DNA of 64,000 nt from positions 1 through 64,000 of the forward strand of contig NZ_JAJUXG010000019.1 of the NCBI RefSeq assembly GCF_021390535.1, in the 5' to 3' direction. Below are positions 8,387-17,793 of the stretch, in pieces. Position 1 is the stretch's first letter; each line of letters starts with the position of its first letter. Made by a program: the position numbers and the translations under genes. The DNA is from Dyadobacter sp. CY312 (GTDB lineage Bacteria > Bacteroidota > Bacteroidia > Cytophagales > Spirosomataceae). The notes under the pieces are model-generated. The model was not told the origin of the DNA. It ran no database searches and saw nothing but the letters and a program-made list of their open reading frames with translations.

Positions 8387-9862
8387 ATGCATTATCATAT
8401 TTCTGTAAACGATCCCGCGTCTCATTTTCTTTTTATAACCTACACGATCCCGGATATCAGCAGCGATTATATAGAAATACAGCTTCCGGCATGGAGACCA
8501 GGGCGTTACGAAATTCAAAATTTTGCCAAAAATATTCAATTTTTTGAAGCGATCTCGAAATCGGGTCAGAAACTATCGCTGAACAAGATTTCCAAAGACC
8601 GGTGGAAGGTTCGTACCGAGGGTGAAAAAGAAGTGCAGATACGGTATTCTTATTACGCTGCAATTCAAAATGCAGGCAGCAGTTATGTGGATTCAGAACT
8701 GTGGTATCTCAATTTTATCAATTTCTGCATGTACACAGAAGGAAGAATTGGAGACCCCTGTTCCATTAAACTTGAATTGCCCGACGGTTTCGAAATTGCC
8801 TGTGGACTTGCGAAGTCTCCCGGAATTCAGAATACATTAGTTGGCAATGATTTTTATGAATTGGTGGATAGTCCGCTTCTGGCTTCAACCACTTTACAAA
8901 GATGTAATTATGAGGTGGGTGAGGTGCAGTTCAGCATCTGGATGCATGGGAATCTGAGGCCGAATTGGGAGCGTATCAAGCGGGATTTTAGGCGATTTTC
9001 GAGGGAGCAGATTGCTATGATGGGTGAGTTCCCTGAAAATCGGTACCATTTCTTGAATCTGATACTTCCAACAGCCTTTTACCATGGTGTGGAGCACCAC
9101 AATTCTACTATGGTAGTATTGGGACCCGACGATGAAGGTGAAGGCTTATACACCGATCTGCTTGGAGTAAGTTCTCACGAATTGTTCCATGCCTGGAATA
9201 TCATCAGAATCAGGCCCATAGAGCTTTTGCCGTATGACTTTACCAAAGAAAATTATTTTGCAACCTGTTTTGTAGCAGAAGGTTGCACGACTTACTACGG
9301 AGATCTTTTTCTGAAACGTTCGGGCGTTTTTAACCACGAAGCCTATATTAAGGAATTGCAGGTTTACATGAAGCGGCATTTTGAAAACGCCGGCTCAGCG
9401 CGCCAATCTTTAACAGAATCATCATTTGATCTTTGGCTGGATGGTTACGAAAAAGGAATTCCTGACAGGAAGGTCTCGGTTTACCATAAAGGCGCTCTGG
9501 CTGCACTGATTTTAGATTTATACATTCGGAAAAAGACCAATCACAAGCAATCTCTGGACAATGTGATGCAGTTGCTTTGGCTCCGTTTTGGAAAACCCTT
9601 TATTGGATATACACTTCAGGACTACATTGACATTGCCGAAGAAGTTGCTGGAGAAAGTCTGGAATGGTATTGGCAGGAGTGCATTTTCGGGAATGAACCG
9701 ATGGAAACCAGACTAAATGAAGCATTGGCGTTTGTTGGCCTCCAAATGACTACTTTCAGTAACGGAAATATTCAGCTCAATGTGATGGATGATTTTCGTG
9801 CCAAAATGCAGAGAGATAAATGGTTATCAACGGTACAGTCGCTTTCGGAGGAAGAGGAATAA
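8387..9862 (+). CDS. M61 family metallopeptidase, without a PDZ domain
   Basis: This is a glycyl-aminopeptidase-like zinc peptidase of family M61. The zinc motif is HELFH, with H264 and H268 in SSHELFHAWNIIRI. The third ligand region FVAEGCTTYYGDLFL follows about 30 residues later. The N-terminal third is the beta-rich domain characteristic of the family. At 491 residues it stops soon after the helical catalytic domain, whereas many M61 proteins run near 600 with a C-terminal PDZ domain. No signal peptide is seen, so it may be cytoplasmic. The end (QSLSEEEE) shows no sign of frameshift. Confidence 0.88.
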   Translation: MHYHISVNDPASHFLFITYTIPDISSDYIEIQLPAWRPGRYEIQNFAKNIQFFEAISKSGQKLSLNKISKDRWKVRTEGEKEVQIRYSYYAAIQNAGSSYVDSELWYLNFINFCMYTEGRIGDPCSIKLELPDGFEIACGLAKSPGIQNTLVGNDFYELVDSPLLASTTLQRCNYEVGEVQFSIWMHGNLRPNWERIKRDFRRFSREQIAMMGEFPENRYHFLNLILPTAFYHGVEHHNSTMVVLGPDDEGEGLYTDLLGVSSHELFHAWNIIRIRPIELLPYDFTKENYFATCFVAEGCTTYYGDLFLKRSGVFNHEAYIKELQVYMKRHFENAGSARQSLTESSFDLWLDGYEKGIPDRKVSVYHKGALAALILDLYIRKKTNHKQSLDNVMQLLWLRFGKPFIGYTLQDYIDIAEEVAGESLEWYWQECIFGNEPMETRLNEALAFVGLQMTTFSNGNIQLNVMDDFRAKMQRDKWLSTVQSLSEEEE

Positions 9863-9887
9863 CTCAAACCCGATGTTTGGGAAACAG

Positions 9888-10808
9888 CTATTTTCGATTG
9901 TTGAAAACATCGCTCAGCGCTTCACTCAGATCGGTAAAGCGATACTTAAAATCGGTCTCGGTAGATATCCTGTCGTTGATCACGTAGTTACTGCCCAAAA
10001 CCACATTGGCCATTTCCCCGAACGCTGCTTTTAATGCAAATGCAGGAACGTTGGGAAACCACTGCGGACGATTTAGTGCTTTACATATTTCTTTTGTAAG
10101 TTCTGCATTGGTTACAGGGCCCGGTGCAACAGCGTTGTAGGCGCCTTTCCACGATTCGTCGGTCATTGCCTGCAGGTACATATTGCAGAGGTCGTCCTCA
10201 TGTATCCATGAGATCCATTGTTTGCCTGTGCCAAGCGGCGCGCCAAAGCCGAATTTGGCGGGCAAGGACATTTTGGGTAGTGCGCCTCCATCATTACTTA
10301 ATACAATTCCTGTCCGAAGTTTGACAGTCCTAACGCCGGATCCGGCAATTTCATCCGCAGCTTTTTCCCACTCCACAGTTACATGAGACAAAAAATCGTT
10401 TCCGGGAGAATCCCTTTCTGTATGCTGCTGATTGCCGGTATCTTCACCGTAATAACTGCTGCCCGACGCAGATATAAAAGACCGGAGCGTAATGTTATGG
10501 TCTTTTAAATGGCGTGCAACGAGCTGGGTTGTTTTAGTGCGGCTTTCCAGAATGACCTTTTTTCGTTCGTCTGTCCATCTGCTGTCAGCTACGCCTGCAC
10601 CGGCCAGGTGAATGAGATAGGATGTATTAAAAATTGCTCCATCCTCTATGTAGTCCTTCTCAACGTTCCATTCGTACACTTTTACCGAAGGAATGGTCTC
10701 CTTTTTCCGGCTTAGCAGCGCGACATCGTATCCTCTTTTTAAAAGTAATTGGGTTAGCCGCTTTCCAACCAGTCCGGTTCCGCCGGTAATCAGTACTTTT
10801 TGTCCCAT
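9888..10808 (-). CDS. TIGR01777 family NAD(P)-binding epimerase
   Basis: This is an SDR-type protein with an N-terminal nucleotide-binding motif (VLITGGTGLVGKRL) and a C-terminal DUF1731 segment (NRPQWFPNVPAFALKAAFGEM). I place the start at the internal ATG at 10808 (MGQKVLITGG). The frame could extend 12 codons to 10844, but those residues (MKITFLSQPKTS) are not family-like. The active-site region has SSYYGEDT rather than a classical YxxxK, as is usual for this subfamily. Substrate unknown. It is convergent with the M61 gene, whose stop is 25 bp away. Confidence 0.88.
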   Translation of the reverse strand: MGQKVLITGGTGLVGKRLTQLLLKRGYDVALLSRKKETIPSVKVYEWNVEKDYIEDGAIFNTSYLIHLAGAGVADSRWTDERKKVILESRTKTTQLVARHLKDHNITLRSFISASGSSYYGEDTGNQQHTERDSPGNDFLSHVTVEWEKAADEIAGSGVRTVKLRTGIVLSNDGGALPKMSLPAKFGFGAPLGTGKQWISWIHEDDLCNMYLQAMTDESWKGAYNAVAPGPVTNAELTKEICKALNRPQWFPNVPAFALKAAFGEMANVVLGSNYVINDRISTETDFKYRFTDLSEALSDVFNNRK

Positions 10809-10882
10809 TGAAGTTTTTGGTTGAGATAAGAACGTGATTTTCAATCACGCATATTCAGGTCAACAAAAAGCATACCATTACA

Positions 10883-11698
10883 TTATTCGATTGTGGCGGG
10901 AGCAACTCCTCCCGGGGAATCCTGTTCGATTGCCCTCGTGACGCGTTCGATCATGCTTTCCAGGGATTCATCCGGTAAAAAATGCATGGGTTCCTTGAAA
11001 TGTACGGTAAGTTTGGTATTACGCTTTTTGAACCGTAAACCTTTTTTATCAAATGCTCTTCTGAAACCGTTAATTACAACAGGAATCACAATGGGTTGAT
11101 GATCTTTGATTAAATGGGCGGTACCTTTTCTTATCGGTGCATAAGGTTTGGTTGTTCCCTGCGGAAAACTTACTACCCAGCCATGTTTCAGTCCCATGCC
11201 AATTTTGTCCTGTGCCGAGTTATCCAACTGTCGCTTTACGTTTTCCCCATTAGCACGCCACGACCTGTCAATTGTGATGGCTCCTCCTATACTGAACAAT
11301 TTGGGAAGCAAACCTTCTTTCATTGTTTCCGAAGCAGCCACATAATAGCAGCGTGCACGTGGCGAAAAGAGATAAAACGGTGGGGATATGGTGTCTTTAT
11401 AACCCCATTTAGCAGCACAAAAAATATGGTAAAAAGCGATGACGTCGGCGAAGTAAGTCTGATGATTAGACAGGAACAGGACACCGTTGTCCGGCAGATT
11501 CAAAAGCTGGTCTGCACCCGTAATTCGGATTTTATTTACCGCCGTATAGCGGTAATAGGTAAACCAGCCGATAACAAATATGAAAAAACGTTTGACTGCC
11601 AGGTAATTGCCAAATGGGTCCTTCTCGAAAATTCCGAAGAAATCCAGAGGGACCAACCATGACGGCAGTAAGCTAAATGTGCTCTTTTTATAATTCAT
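10883..11698 (-). CDS. PlsC-like lysophospholipid acyltransferase with altered motifs
   Basis: This is a 1-acylglycerol-3-phosphate acyltransferase-like protein. The start is placed at the ATG at 11698 (MNYKKSTFSLLP); the frame extends 11 codons further. Motif I reads NHQTYFAD, which is HX5D rather than the canonical HX4D. Motif III reads FPQGTTKP instead of FPEGTR. These differences may mark a Bacteroidota subfamily or a changed acceptor. A hydrophobic segment (FFIFVIGWFTYYRY) could anchor it in the inner membrane. Family membership is likely; exact substrate uncertain. Confidence 0.8.
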   Translation of the reverse strand: MNYKKSTFSLLPSWLVPLDFFGIFEKDPFGNYLAVKRFFIFVIGWFTYYRYTAVNKIRITGADQLLNLPDNGVLFLSNHQTYFADVIAFYHIFCAAKWGYKDTISPPFYLFSPRARCYYVAASETMKEGLLPKLFSIGGAITIDRSWRANGENVKRQLDNSAQDKIGMGLKHGWVVSFPQGTTKPYAPIRKGTAHLIKDHQPIVIPVVINGFRRAFDKKGLRFKKRNTKLTVHFKEPMHFLPDESLESMIERVTRAIEQDSPGGVAPATIE

Positions 11699-11858
11699 AC
11701 CAGCAAAATATACCAAAGCATGTTTCGTCAAAAGTAGTAAATTAACGTTTTGCGCTTATCAGGGGCAATATAATAATAGCATTCTTATATTTTTTATAAT
11801 CCTGAATTAGTTACCAGTTTGAACATCCAACGTATATACAAAGCTCCTGGCATGATTG

Positions 11859-11890
11859 TTTGAGAATGGGAGCAGACTTGTTTAATTTTG
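11859..11890 (+). promoter_or_regulatory. Bacteroidota promoter for the M48 protease gene
   Basis: TTTG at 11859-11862 is followed after 20 nt by TAATTTTG at 11883-11890. This matches the Bacteroidota -33/-7 consensus (TTTG, 19-21 nt, TAnnTTTG) exactly. The start codon is at 11925, leaving a leader of about 30 nt. Confidence 0.75.
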
Positions 11891-11924
11891 ACAAACTTAC
11901 TAAGCAACTCACCAGCTTAATTTT

Positions 11925-13400
11925 ATGAAAATGAAAGTTCAGTTACAGCTTCTCACGGGTATTCTGGCCGTTGGAATGTTATCAGGATGTTCTAAAAACC
12001 CGGTTACGGGCAAGAAGGAGATCATCTTTATGTCAAAAGAAAAGGAGTTGGCAATAGGTGCGGAATCTCACCCTGCTGTTGTGGCTTCAATGGGTTTATA
12101 CGACGATAAAAATTTACAGGCCTTCATCAATGAAAAGGGATCAGCAATGGGAAAAATTTCTCATCGTCCCGAGCTCAATTATCAGTTTCATATTGTTGAT
12201 TCGCCGGTTGTGAACGCCTTCGCAGTTCCGGGTGGGTATGTGTACTTTACAAGAGGTATTATGGCTCATTTCAATAATGAAGCTGAATTCGCTGGTGTAT
12301 TAGGTCACGAAATCGGGCACGTTACGGCACGTCATTCTGCCCGTCAGCAAACCACTCAGATTTTGGGCCAGGTTGGACTTATGGCAGGTATGGTACTCTC
12401 ACCACAGATCCGTAGCATGGGTGATCAGGCAGCTCAGGCTGTGCAGGCGCTCTTCCTGAGTTACAGCAGGGATCATGAAACGGAATCAGATAAAATCGGG
12501 GTGGATTATTCCAGCAAGATTGGATACGATGCGATTGAAATGGCTGATTTTTTTGGAACACTAAAAAGGCTGAGTGATAAGAGCGGACAGAGCATTCCAA
12601 CATTCCAGTCTACGCACCCTGATCCGGGCGACAGGCTTAACAATGTAAAAAAGCTGGCAGCCGAATATCAGAAGAATCATCCTGGTCAATACGCTGTAAA
12701 TCGGGATCAATATCTGCGCAAGATAGAAGGGATCATATACGGAGAAGATCCTAAGCAGGGTTTTGTAGAGAATGGTCAGTTTTATCACCCTGAATTAAAG
12801 ATGCAGTTTCCTGTTCCAAGCGGCTGGCAATACGAAAATACCCCATCTCAGTTCCAAATGGCTGCCAAGGACGGCAAATCCATGATGCTATTTACAATGG
12901 CAGAGGGAAAAACATTGGATGAAGCAGCCCAGGCAGTCATTAAAAATTATAGTTTGCAGGTTTCAGAAAATAATAAGGTGACCATTAATGGTAATCCTGC
13001 CATAGCGCTTATTTCGACGCAGGTAGAGCAGGCTCAGGAAGGGCAGCAACAACAGGCTAAAACTCCGGAAACCACTACGCAAGTGGCTTCATGGCTTATT
13101 CAGTATGGTGGAAATATTTATGCGATGCATGGTGTTTCCACGGCAGCTACCTTTGCAAACAGTGTTGGGCAGTTTAGATCAATAGCACAAGGTTTTAAGG
13201 CTGTTAACGATCCTAATATTTTGAATCGCCAGCCAGAAAGAGTTAGAATAAAGACCGTTCAGCGTAACGCAACGCTTCGCGAGGCACTTAAAGATTTCAA
13301 TATGCCTGATGGGAAATTGGCTGACCTGGCTATTCTGAACGGAATGGAACTTACAGAACGTGTTGACAAAGGTATGTTGATCAAAACTTTGGGTAAATAA
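11925..13400 (+). CDS. M48 family zinc metalloprotease lipoprotein
   Basis: This is a 491-residue lipoprotein. The signal peptide ends in the lipobox LSGC (Cys22), so the mature protein is membrane-anchored in the periplasm. The peptidase domain has HEIGH (H128, E129, H132) and the downstream ligand segment ETESDKIG. Its layout resembles BepA/LoiP-type proteases that act on outer-membrane proteins. The C-terminal part after about residue 280 is an extra domain with a low-complexity QQQ tract and an end (RVRIKTVQRNATLREALKDF) found in several M48 lipoproteins. A promoter lies just upstream and a terminator just downstream, so it is probably monocistronic. Confidence 0.92.
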   Translation: MKMKVQLQLLTGILAVGMLSGCSKNPVTGKKEIIFMSKEKELAIGAESHPAVVASMGLYDDKNLQAFINEKGSAMGKISHRPELNYQFHIVDSPVVNAFAVPGGYVYFTRGIMAHFNNEAEFAGVLGHEIGHVTARHSARQQTTQILGQVGLMAGMVLSPQIRSMGDQAAQAVQALFLSYSRDHETESDKIGVDYSSKIGYDAIEMADFFGTLKRLSDKSGQSIPTFQSTHPDPGDRLNNVKKLAAEYQKNHPGQYAVNRDQYLRKIEGIIYGEDPKQGFVENGQFYHPELKMQFPVPSGWQYENTPSQFQMAAKDGKSMMLFTMAEGKTLDEAAQAVIKNYSLQVSENNKVTINGNPAIALISTQVEQAQEGQQQQAKTPETTTQVASWLIQYGGNIYAMHGVSTAATFANSVGQFRSIAQGFKAVNDPNILNRQPERVRIKTVQRNATLREALKDFNMPDGKLADLAILNGMELTERVDKGMLIKTLGK

Positions 13401-13427
13401 CAATCCAGCGATATTATTTAAGGTTCA

Positions 13428-13466
13428 GACCCTGGGATGTTTCGGTATCTCAGGGTCATTTTTTTG
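13428..13466 (+). terminator. Intrinsic terminator after the M48 gene
   Basis: GACCCTGGGAT and ATCTCAGGGTC pair into an 11-bp stem with one G:U pair, followed by ATTTTTTT. It lies 28 bp past the stop of the protease gene. Confidence 0.85.
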
Positions 13467-13531
13467 AGTATAATATTAAATTATTTGTATCGTTTTAAGG
13501 TTAATATTCACCCTTCAAACTAATCCAAAAT

Positions 13532-14287
13532 ATGAGACAATTATGCATTTTTGTTCTACTTGCTTTTGTTATTGCAAGCTGCTCGAAAAAAGGATCAGAT
13601 ATCAATCAAGAAGACGATCTAGAAAAATATCTGGGGCACGTTACCGTTTTTGACGAGTATGATAATCTGTTAAAAGATTGGAGCGGTGTGAATGTATCCA
13701 TTGAAAATTCCAATCCCTTGATTAGTGTAGTTACAAATGAAAAAGGGAGTTTTTTGCTGCCTAAGCTGGATGATACTAAAAATTTGGTGGTGGTCTATTC
13801 CAAACCGGGCTTTGGAACGTACAAGGAATATCTTACACCTTCGCGGATAGACAGTATTAATTCGGGCAAAGATAGATTAGGGTATACTATGAAGGCGGCG
13901 AGCAATGTCATTGTAAATTCTTTGATTGCAACCGTGAAAGATGATTCAGTGAAAATGGACGTAAATGTGTCATTCCCACCAGCGAACGGGTTGAAATACG
14001 TTCGTTTTATAATGTCTACTGATGCGAATGTGGGGCTTAATGACATTGTATCAATACCTAAAAATCTTTCCAGGACTTTTAAAGTGACTAATGGGGCTAA
14101 TGCAATTACTTTTTGCAGGTCGTGCATGAAAGCCTGTGGCTTTAAATCAGGAGATACAGTTAATTTAAAGGCTTATGGTTCCACAGATTTGTTAGATGGA
14201 TATCAAGATCAAATCACAAACAATTATGTGCTTGCTTCATTAAATCCAGACAGTAAATCTGCTGTGGTATCTTTTGTTGTGCCTTGA
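13532..14287 (+). CDS. Hypothetical lipoprotein with carboxypeptidase-regulatory-like fold
   Basis: The protein has 251 residues. The signal peptide ends at the lipobox IASC (Cys17). The next 90 residues (GHVTVFDEYDNLLKDWSGV, then NEKGSFLLPKLDDTKNLVVVYSKPGFG) read like a carboxypeptidase-regulatory-like beta sandwich, as in TonB-receptor N-termini, but no barrel follows. A CxxC pair (FCRSCMKACG) lies about residues 194-200. Function unknown. It is flanked by terminators on both sides. Confidence 0.75.
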   Translation: MRQLCIFVLLAFVIASCSKKGSDINQEDDLEKYLGHVTVFDEYDNLLKDWSGVNVSIENSNPLISVVTNEKGSFLLPKLDDTKNLVVVYSKPGFGTYKEYLTPSRIDSINSGKDRLGYTMKAASNVIVNSLIATVKDDSVKMDVNVSFPPANGLKYVRFIMSTDANVGLNDIVSIPKNLSRTFKVTNGANAITFCRSCMKACGFKSGDTVNLKAYGSTDLLDGYQDQITNNYVLASLNPDSKSAVVSFVVP

Positions 14288-14307
14288 TTCGGTGATAACG
14301 ACTTATA

Positions 14308-14344
14308 AACGAAAAGAGGGATCCAGGGATCCCTCTTTTCGTTT
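14308..14344. terminator. Strong bidirectional terminator between convergent genes
   Basis: AAACGAAAAGAGGGATCC and its reverse complement are separated by only 2 nt. The stem is about 17 bp with A-rich and T-rich flanks on either side. It lies between the lipoprotein gene stop (14287, plus) and the dsbD-like stop (14372, minus) and can serve both. Confidence 0.92.
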
Positions 14345-14371
14345 ACTGGCTAATAACTCCAACATAGAATA

Positions 14372-16465
14372 TCACTTCTTTCCAAACGCTGCCTTCCCAC
14401 TATCAAGATACTTTGCAAAGCTAGCCGGATTCAAATCGTAATTTTTAGGTGGAACAAGCAGGTTGCCTTCATGGTCCACAATGCAGTAATGAGGCTGCGC
14501 ATTGTTATTGTACTTCACGATTTGCAGGTCGCCATTTTGCGCTCCGATTGTCTTTTTTGCCTTATTGTCGTATTTGGAGGTATACCATTGTGATTCCGAC
14601 AGCTCCGTTTTATCGTCTACATACAGAGCAACGATCACAAAATCATTTTCCAGCCTTTTTAATACCTCAGGATCCGGCCACACACGTGCTTCCATTTCAC
14701 GGCAGTTCACACACCCGTGACCGGTAAAGTCTATAAAAACAGGTTTGTTAACCTTTTTTGCATACGCGAGTGCATCCTTGTAATCGAAGAAGCCGTCCAA
14801 TTCGTGTGGAAGATGAAAAAGATCCGCATATTTTTTTACTTCGCCTGAGGTGACCTTGGCTGTTCCGGATGTCCGTTTACTCAGATCAAAGTCCAATGTC
14901 GATTGAGGAGGAAGATATCCCGCCAACGCTTTTAACGGAGCTCCCCACATTCCAGGTATCATGTATACCACAAACGTGAAAGTGATAATGGAAAGAAGGA
15001 GGCGCGGTACGCTCACTTTTTCGGTTACCGAATCATGTGGAGTGCGGATCTTGCCCAAAAGATAAAATCCTAACATGCCAAATATCACAATCCAGAAAGC
15101 CAGATAAACTTCTCTGTCTAGCAGTCGCCAGTGATATACCTGATCGGCAATGCTGAAAAATTTAAGTGCGAGCGCCAGTTCCAGAAATCCTAACACAACC
15201 TTAACTGTATTGAGCCAGCCACCAGACTTTGGAAGCGATTTCAACCATTGAGGAAATAAGGCAAACAGCGTGAAAGGGATGGCAAAAGCTGCTGAAAATG
15301 CAGCCATACCGATGATAGGTTTCACAACCTCACCGCCCGCAGAAGCAACCAACAAACTACCAACGATCGGTCCTGTACAAGAGAAAGATACTAGTACCAA
15401 TGTGAATGCCATAAAAAAGACTCCAGCGTAACCACCTCTGTCGGCACGTGCATCCATTTTATTTACAAAACCGCTTGGTAAAACGATTTCAAACAAGCCC
15501 AGGAATGAAAGTCCGAAAACAAAGAAAATGGCGAAAAACAACAGGTTGGGAAACCAGTGTGTACTCAGGAAGTTGGCAAAAGCCGGTCCGTTGATTCGGG
15601 AAACGACGGTGCCAATTAAGGTATAAATAAGAATGATCGATATCCCGTAAAGCAATGCCTTTACTTTCCCGTTTTCCTGATTGGTAAAATAACTCACCGT
15701 CATCGGGATGATCGGGAAAACGCAGGGAGTAAGTAGTGCTACCAAACCGGAAAGAAATGCGGCCAGAGCGAAACCCCAGAGTGATTTATCTCCGGCAGCC
15801 TCATCAGTGCTGGTGACAACGTTACTATCGTCAGATGTTGTAGAAACCGTTGTGTCAGTCGCTACGCCGGTTGCTGAAATGATTTCTTGGGAAGTAGTGT
15901 CCGTAGCAGCAGCAACTTCGGGATTAGCCGTGCCTTGGGTGCCCTCTGTTTTTGTCTCAATTGTTTCCTTTTCAGGTACAGCTGCACCGGCAAGCACTTT
16001 AATTCCTTTGAATTCAAAATCCTGATTACCCCCAACACATACACCATTGGTATGGCGACAAGTCTGATAGTCCGAGCTACCTTTAATAACAGGATTGTCG
16101 GTCAGTATTTTTACGGTTTGTTTGAAAACGCCTTTATTGTCGAAAAAACGAATTTTGCCTTCCCATATCTCATCATACTTTTCCTTGGGGTTCTGTGGTT
16201 TTACCTTGCCGACAAGCTCAAAAGACGCATGAGGTTGTAAAGTAAAACTGGTTGGAATAGGGCCGTCCGCTTCAAATTCGGTTGAATAGATGTACCAGTC
16301 ATTTTGCAAAATGGCTGTAAATATCAAGTCGACCGTTTCTCCTTTTTTAACCTCATTTTTCGAGAAGGTATAAGTCCAGGTCGCCGGTTTTTGGATTTGT
16401 CCAAACGAATTAGCGGTTGTAAATAATGAGAGAAAAAAGAGGGAAAGAAAAATGATTCGCTTCAT
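14372..16465 (-). CDS. DsbD-type thiol:disulfide interchange protein
   Basis: This is a transmembrane reductase that passes electrons from cytoplasmic thioredoxin to periplasmic thiols. I place the start at the ATG at 16465 (MKRIIFLSLFFLSLF), because the 46 residues upstream in frame are not a signal peptide. The order is signal peptide, an N-terminal DsbD-alpha-like domain, a Thr/Glu-rich linker (about 60 residues around ETKTEGTQGTAN), a membrane core with PCVFPIIPMTVSY and SFSCTGPIVGSLL, and a C-terminal thioredoxin-like domain with CVNC. It shares a bidirectional terminator with the gene at 13532. Confidence is high for family, less for partners. Confidence 0.92.
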   Translation of the reverse strand: MKRIIFLSLFFLSLFTTANSFGQIQKPATWTYTFSKNEVKKGETVDLIFTAILQNDWYIYSTEFEADGPIPTSFTLQPHASFELVGKVKPQNPKEKYDEIWEGKIRFFDNKGVFKQTVKILTDNPVIKGSSDYQTCRHTNGVCVGGNQDFEFKGIKVLAGAAVPEKETIETKTEGTQGTANPEVAAATDTTSQEIISATGVATDTTVSTTSDDSNVVTSTDEAAGDKSLWGFALAAFLSGLVALLTPCVFPIIPMTVSYFTNQENGKVKALLYGISIILIYTLIGTVVSRINGPAFANFLSTHWFPNLLFFAIFFVFGLSFLGLFEIVLPSGFVNKMDARADRGGYAGVFFMAFTLVLVSFSCTGPIVGSLLVASAGGEVVKPIIGMAAFSAAFAIPFTLFALFPQWLKSLPKSGGWLNTVKVVLGFLELALALKFFSIADQVYHWRLLDREVYLAFWIVIFGMLGFYLLGKIRTPHDSVTEKVSVPRLLLSIITFTFVVYMIPGMWGAPLKALAGYLPPQSTLDFDLSKRTSGTAKVTSGEVKKYADLFHLPHELDGFFDYKDALAYAKKVNKPVFIDFTGHGCVNCREMEARVWPDPEVLKRLENDFVIVALYVDDKTELSESQWYTSKYDNKAKKTIGAQNGDLQIVKYNNNAQPHYCIVDHEGNLLVPPKNYDLNPASFAKYLDSGKAAFGKK

Positions 16466-16658
16466 CTTGTCGGAAAATGGTAAAAGCTGAATAAAAATAA
16501 ATTCAGTATTGATTTTATCTAGTAAACTTATAGACTTTTGTCTTGGCTTCATTAATGGAACGTAATTTTCAGGAAAAAATTCATTGCGGCAAAGAAGGTT
16601 CAAAAGTGAACACTTAACTTTGGCGCTCTAAATTGCTTGCACAAAAATATCAGATTCT

Positions 16659-17447
16659 ATGTCTCAGTCCTTATACGTTATTAAAATTGGTGGAAATGTA
16701 ATTGACAATCCGGAGGCCTGTTCCCGGTTTTTAAAAGAATTTTCCCAATTGTCATCGTTACGTATACTGGTACATGGTGGCGGTAAAGTAGCGACTCAGA
16801 TGGCTTCCCGGCTGCAAATCGAGACTCAGATGGTGGAAGGTCGCCGTATCACGGACCAGGCAATGCTGGATGTTGTGACCATGGTATATGGAGGGTTGGT
16901 TAATAAAAATCTCGTTGCGCAACTTCAGGCATCAAATTGTAATGCGATCGGTCTCACTGGAGCCGACGGTGGTATCATACGTTCGGTAAAACGCCCGGTC
17001 AAAACGATCGATTATGGATTTGTTGGTGATATCGAATCAGTAAATGCAGAACAGATACAAGCCTTGTTAAATAGCAGTCTTGTTCCAGTGATTGCACCGC
17101 TTACGTATAGCTCTGAGGGGTTACTCTTGAACACCAATGCAGACACAATGGCCTCGGCAACAGCAGTGGCCATGGTCAAACAGGCAGATGTGAAACTAAT
17201 ATACTGTTTTGAAAAAAGAGGAGTGCTCTCCGATCCTGACGATGATGATTCCGTAATAGCTTCACTTACACCTGATTCCTACGCTTCTTACAAAGCTACC
17301 GGTGCCATTAATAAAGGAATGATACCAAAGCTCGACAATGCATTTGCCGCCCTTCAGCAAGGGGTATCACAAGTAATCATCTGTCATGCGGGTGAACTCA
17401 GGCAGGCTGTAGCCGGCTCGGCGGGGACGATGCTTTTTTCTGCATAG
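16659..17447 (+). CDS. argB: Acetylglutamate kinase
   Basis: ArgB phosphorylates N-acetylglutamate in arginine synthesis; some Bacteroidota use N-succinyl intermediates, which the sequence alone cannot settle. The 262 residues carry the amino-acid-kinase motifs VIKIGGNVIDN and LVHGGGKVA, and NTNADTMASATA near the C-terminal lobe. A TAACTTTG element at 16615-16622 fits a -7 box, but I find no good -33. It is alone here: argH is 7 kb away and the carbamoyltransferase genes are not in the window. Confidence 0.94.
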   Translation: MSQSLYVIKIGGNVIDNPEACSRFLKEFSQLSSLRILVHGGGKVATQMASRLQIETQMVEGRRITDQAMLDVVTMVYGGLVNKNLVAQLQASNCNAIGLTGADGGIIRSVKRPVKTIDYGFVGDIESVNAEQIQALLNSSLVPVIAPLTYSSEGLLLNTNADTMASATAVAMVKQADVKLIYCFEKRGVLSDPDDDDSVIASLTPDSYASYKATGAINKGMIPKLDNAFAALQQGVSQVIICHAGELRQAVAGSAGTMLFSA

Positions 17448-17793
17448 GGAATATAATTTTACTAAACCGTTTTAGCTCATTCAATAGTAACTGAGAGTTT
17501 TAAATTATACTATTTAAATAAAAAATTGATTTATTTTACAGTTACTTGTTTGTACTTCTTATTTGCTGATGCTTAAAATTATTTTCCGCAGACGCGCTGA
17601 TTTGCCATAGATAATTTTGGTTTAATAGGTATCGGAAGCTGTATTTTGAAGTATAATGAAAAGAAAATTAACTAACTTAATCTTAGTTATTAAAATAATT
17701 TATTAATTTGGTGCCATAATTCTCTTTTCATCATTATAATGCAGTTTTTTGTGATGTAAAAGTTTAATATTCACTATAACCTCAATAAATTCT
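17448..17793. other. 346-bp AT-rich intergenic region before susC
   Basis: No coding feature is supported. A TAATTTTG motif at 17612-17619 fits a -7 element but has no TTTG at the expected distance. The region is strongly AT-rich close to the susC start, as expected for regulatory DNA of a SusC/D locus. No sigma or anti-sigma pair is adjacent. Confidence 0.5.

Noticed and set aside
16466..16603. N-terminal extension of the dsbD-like gene
   Set aside because: The internal ATG at 16465 begins a clear signal peptide; the extra 46 residues are not signal-like.
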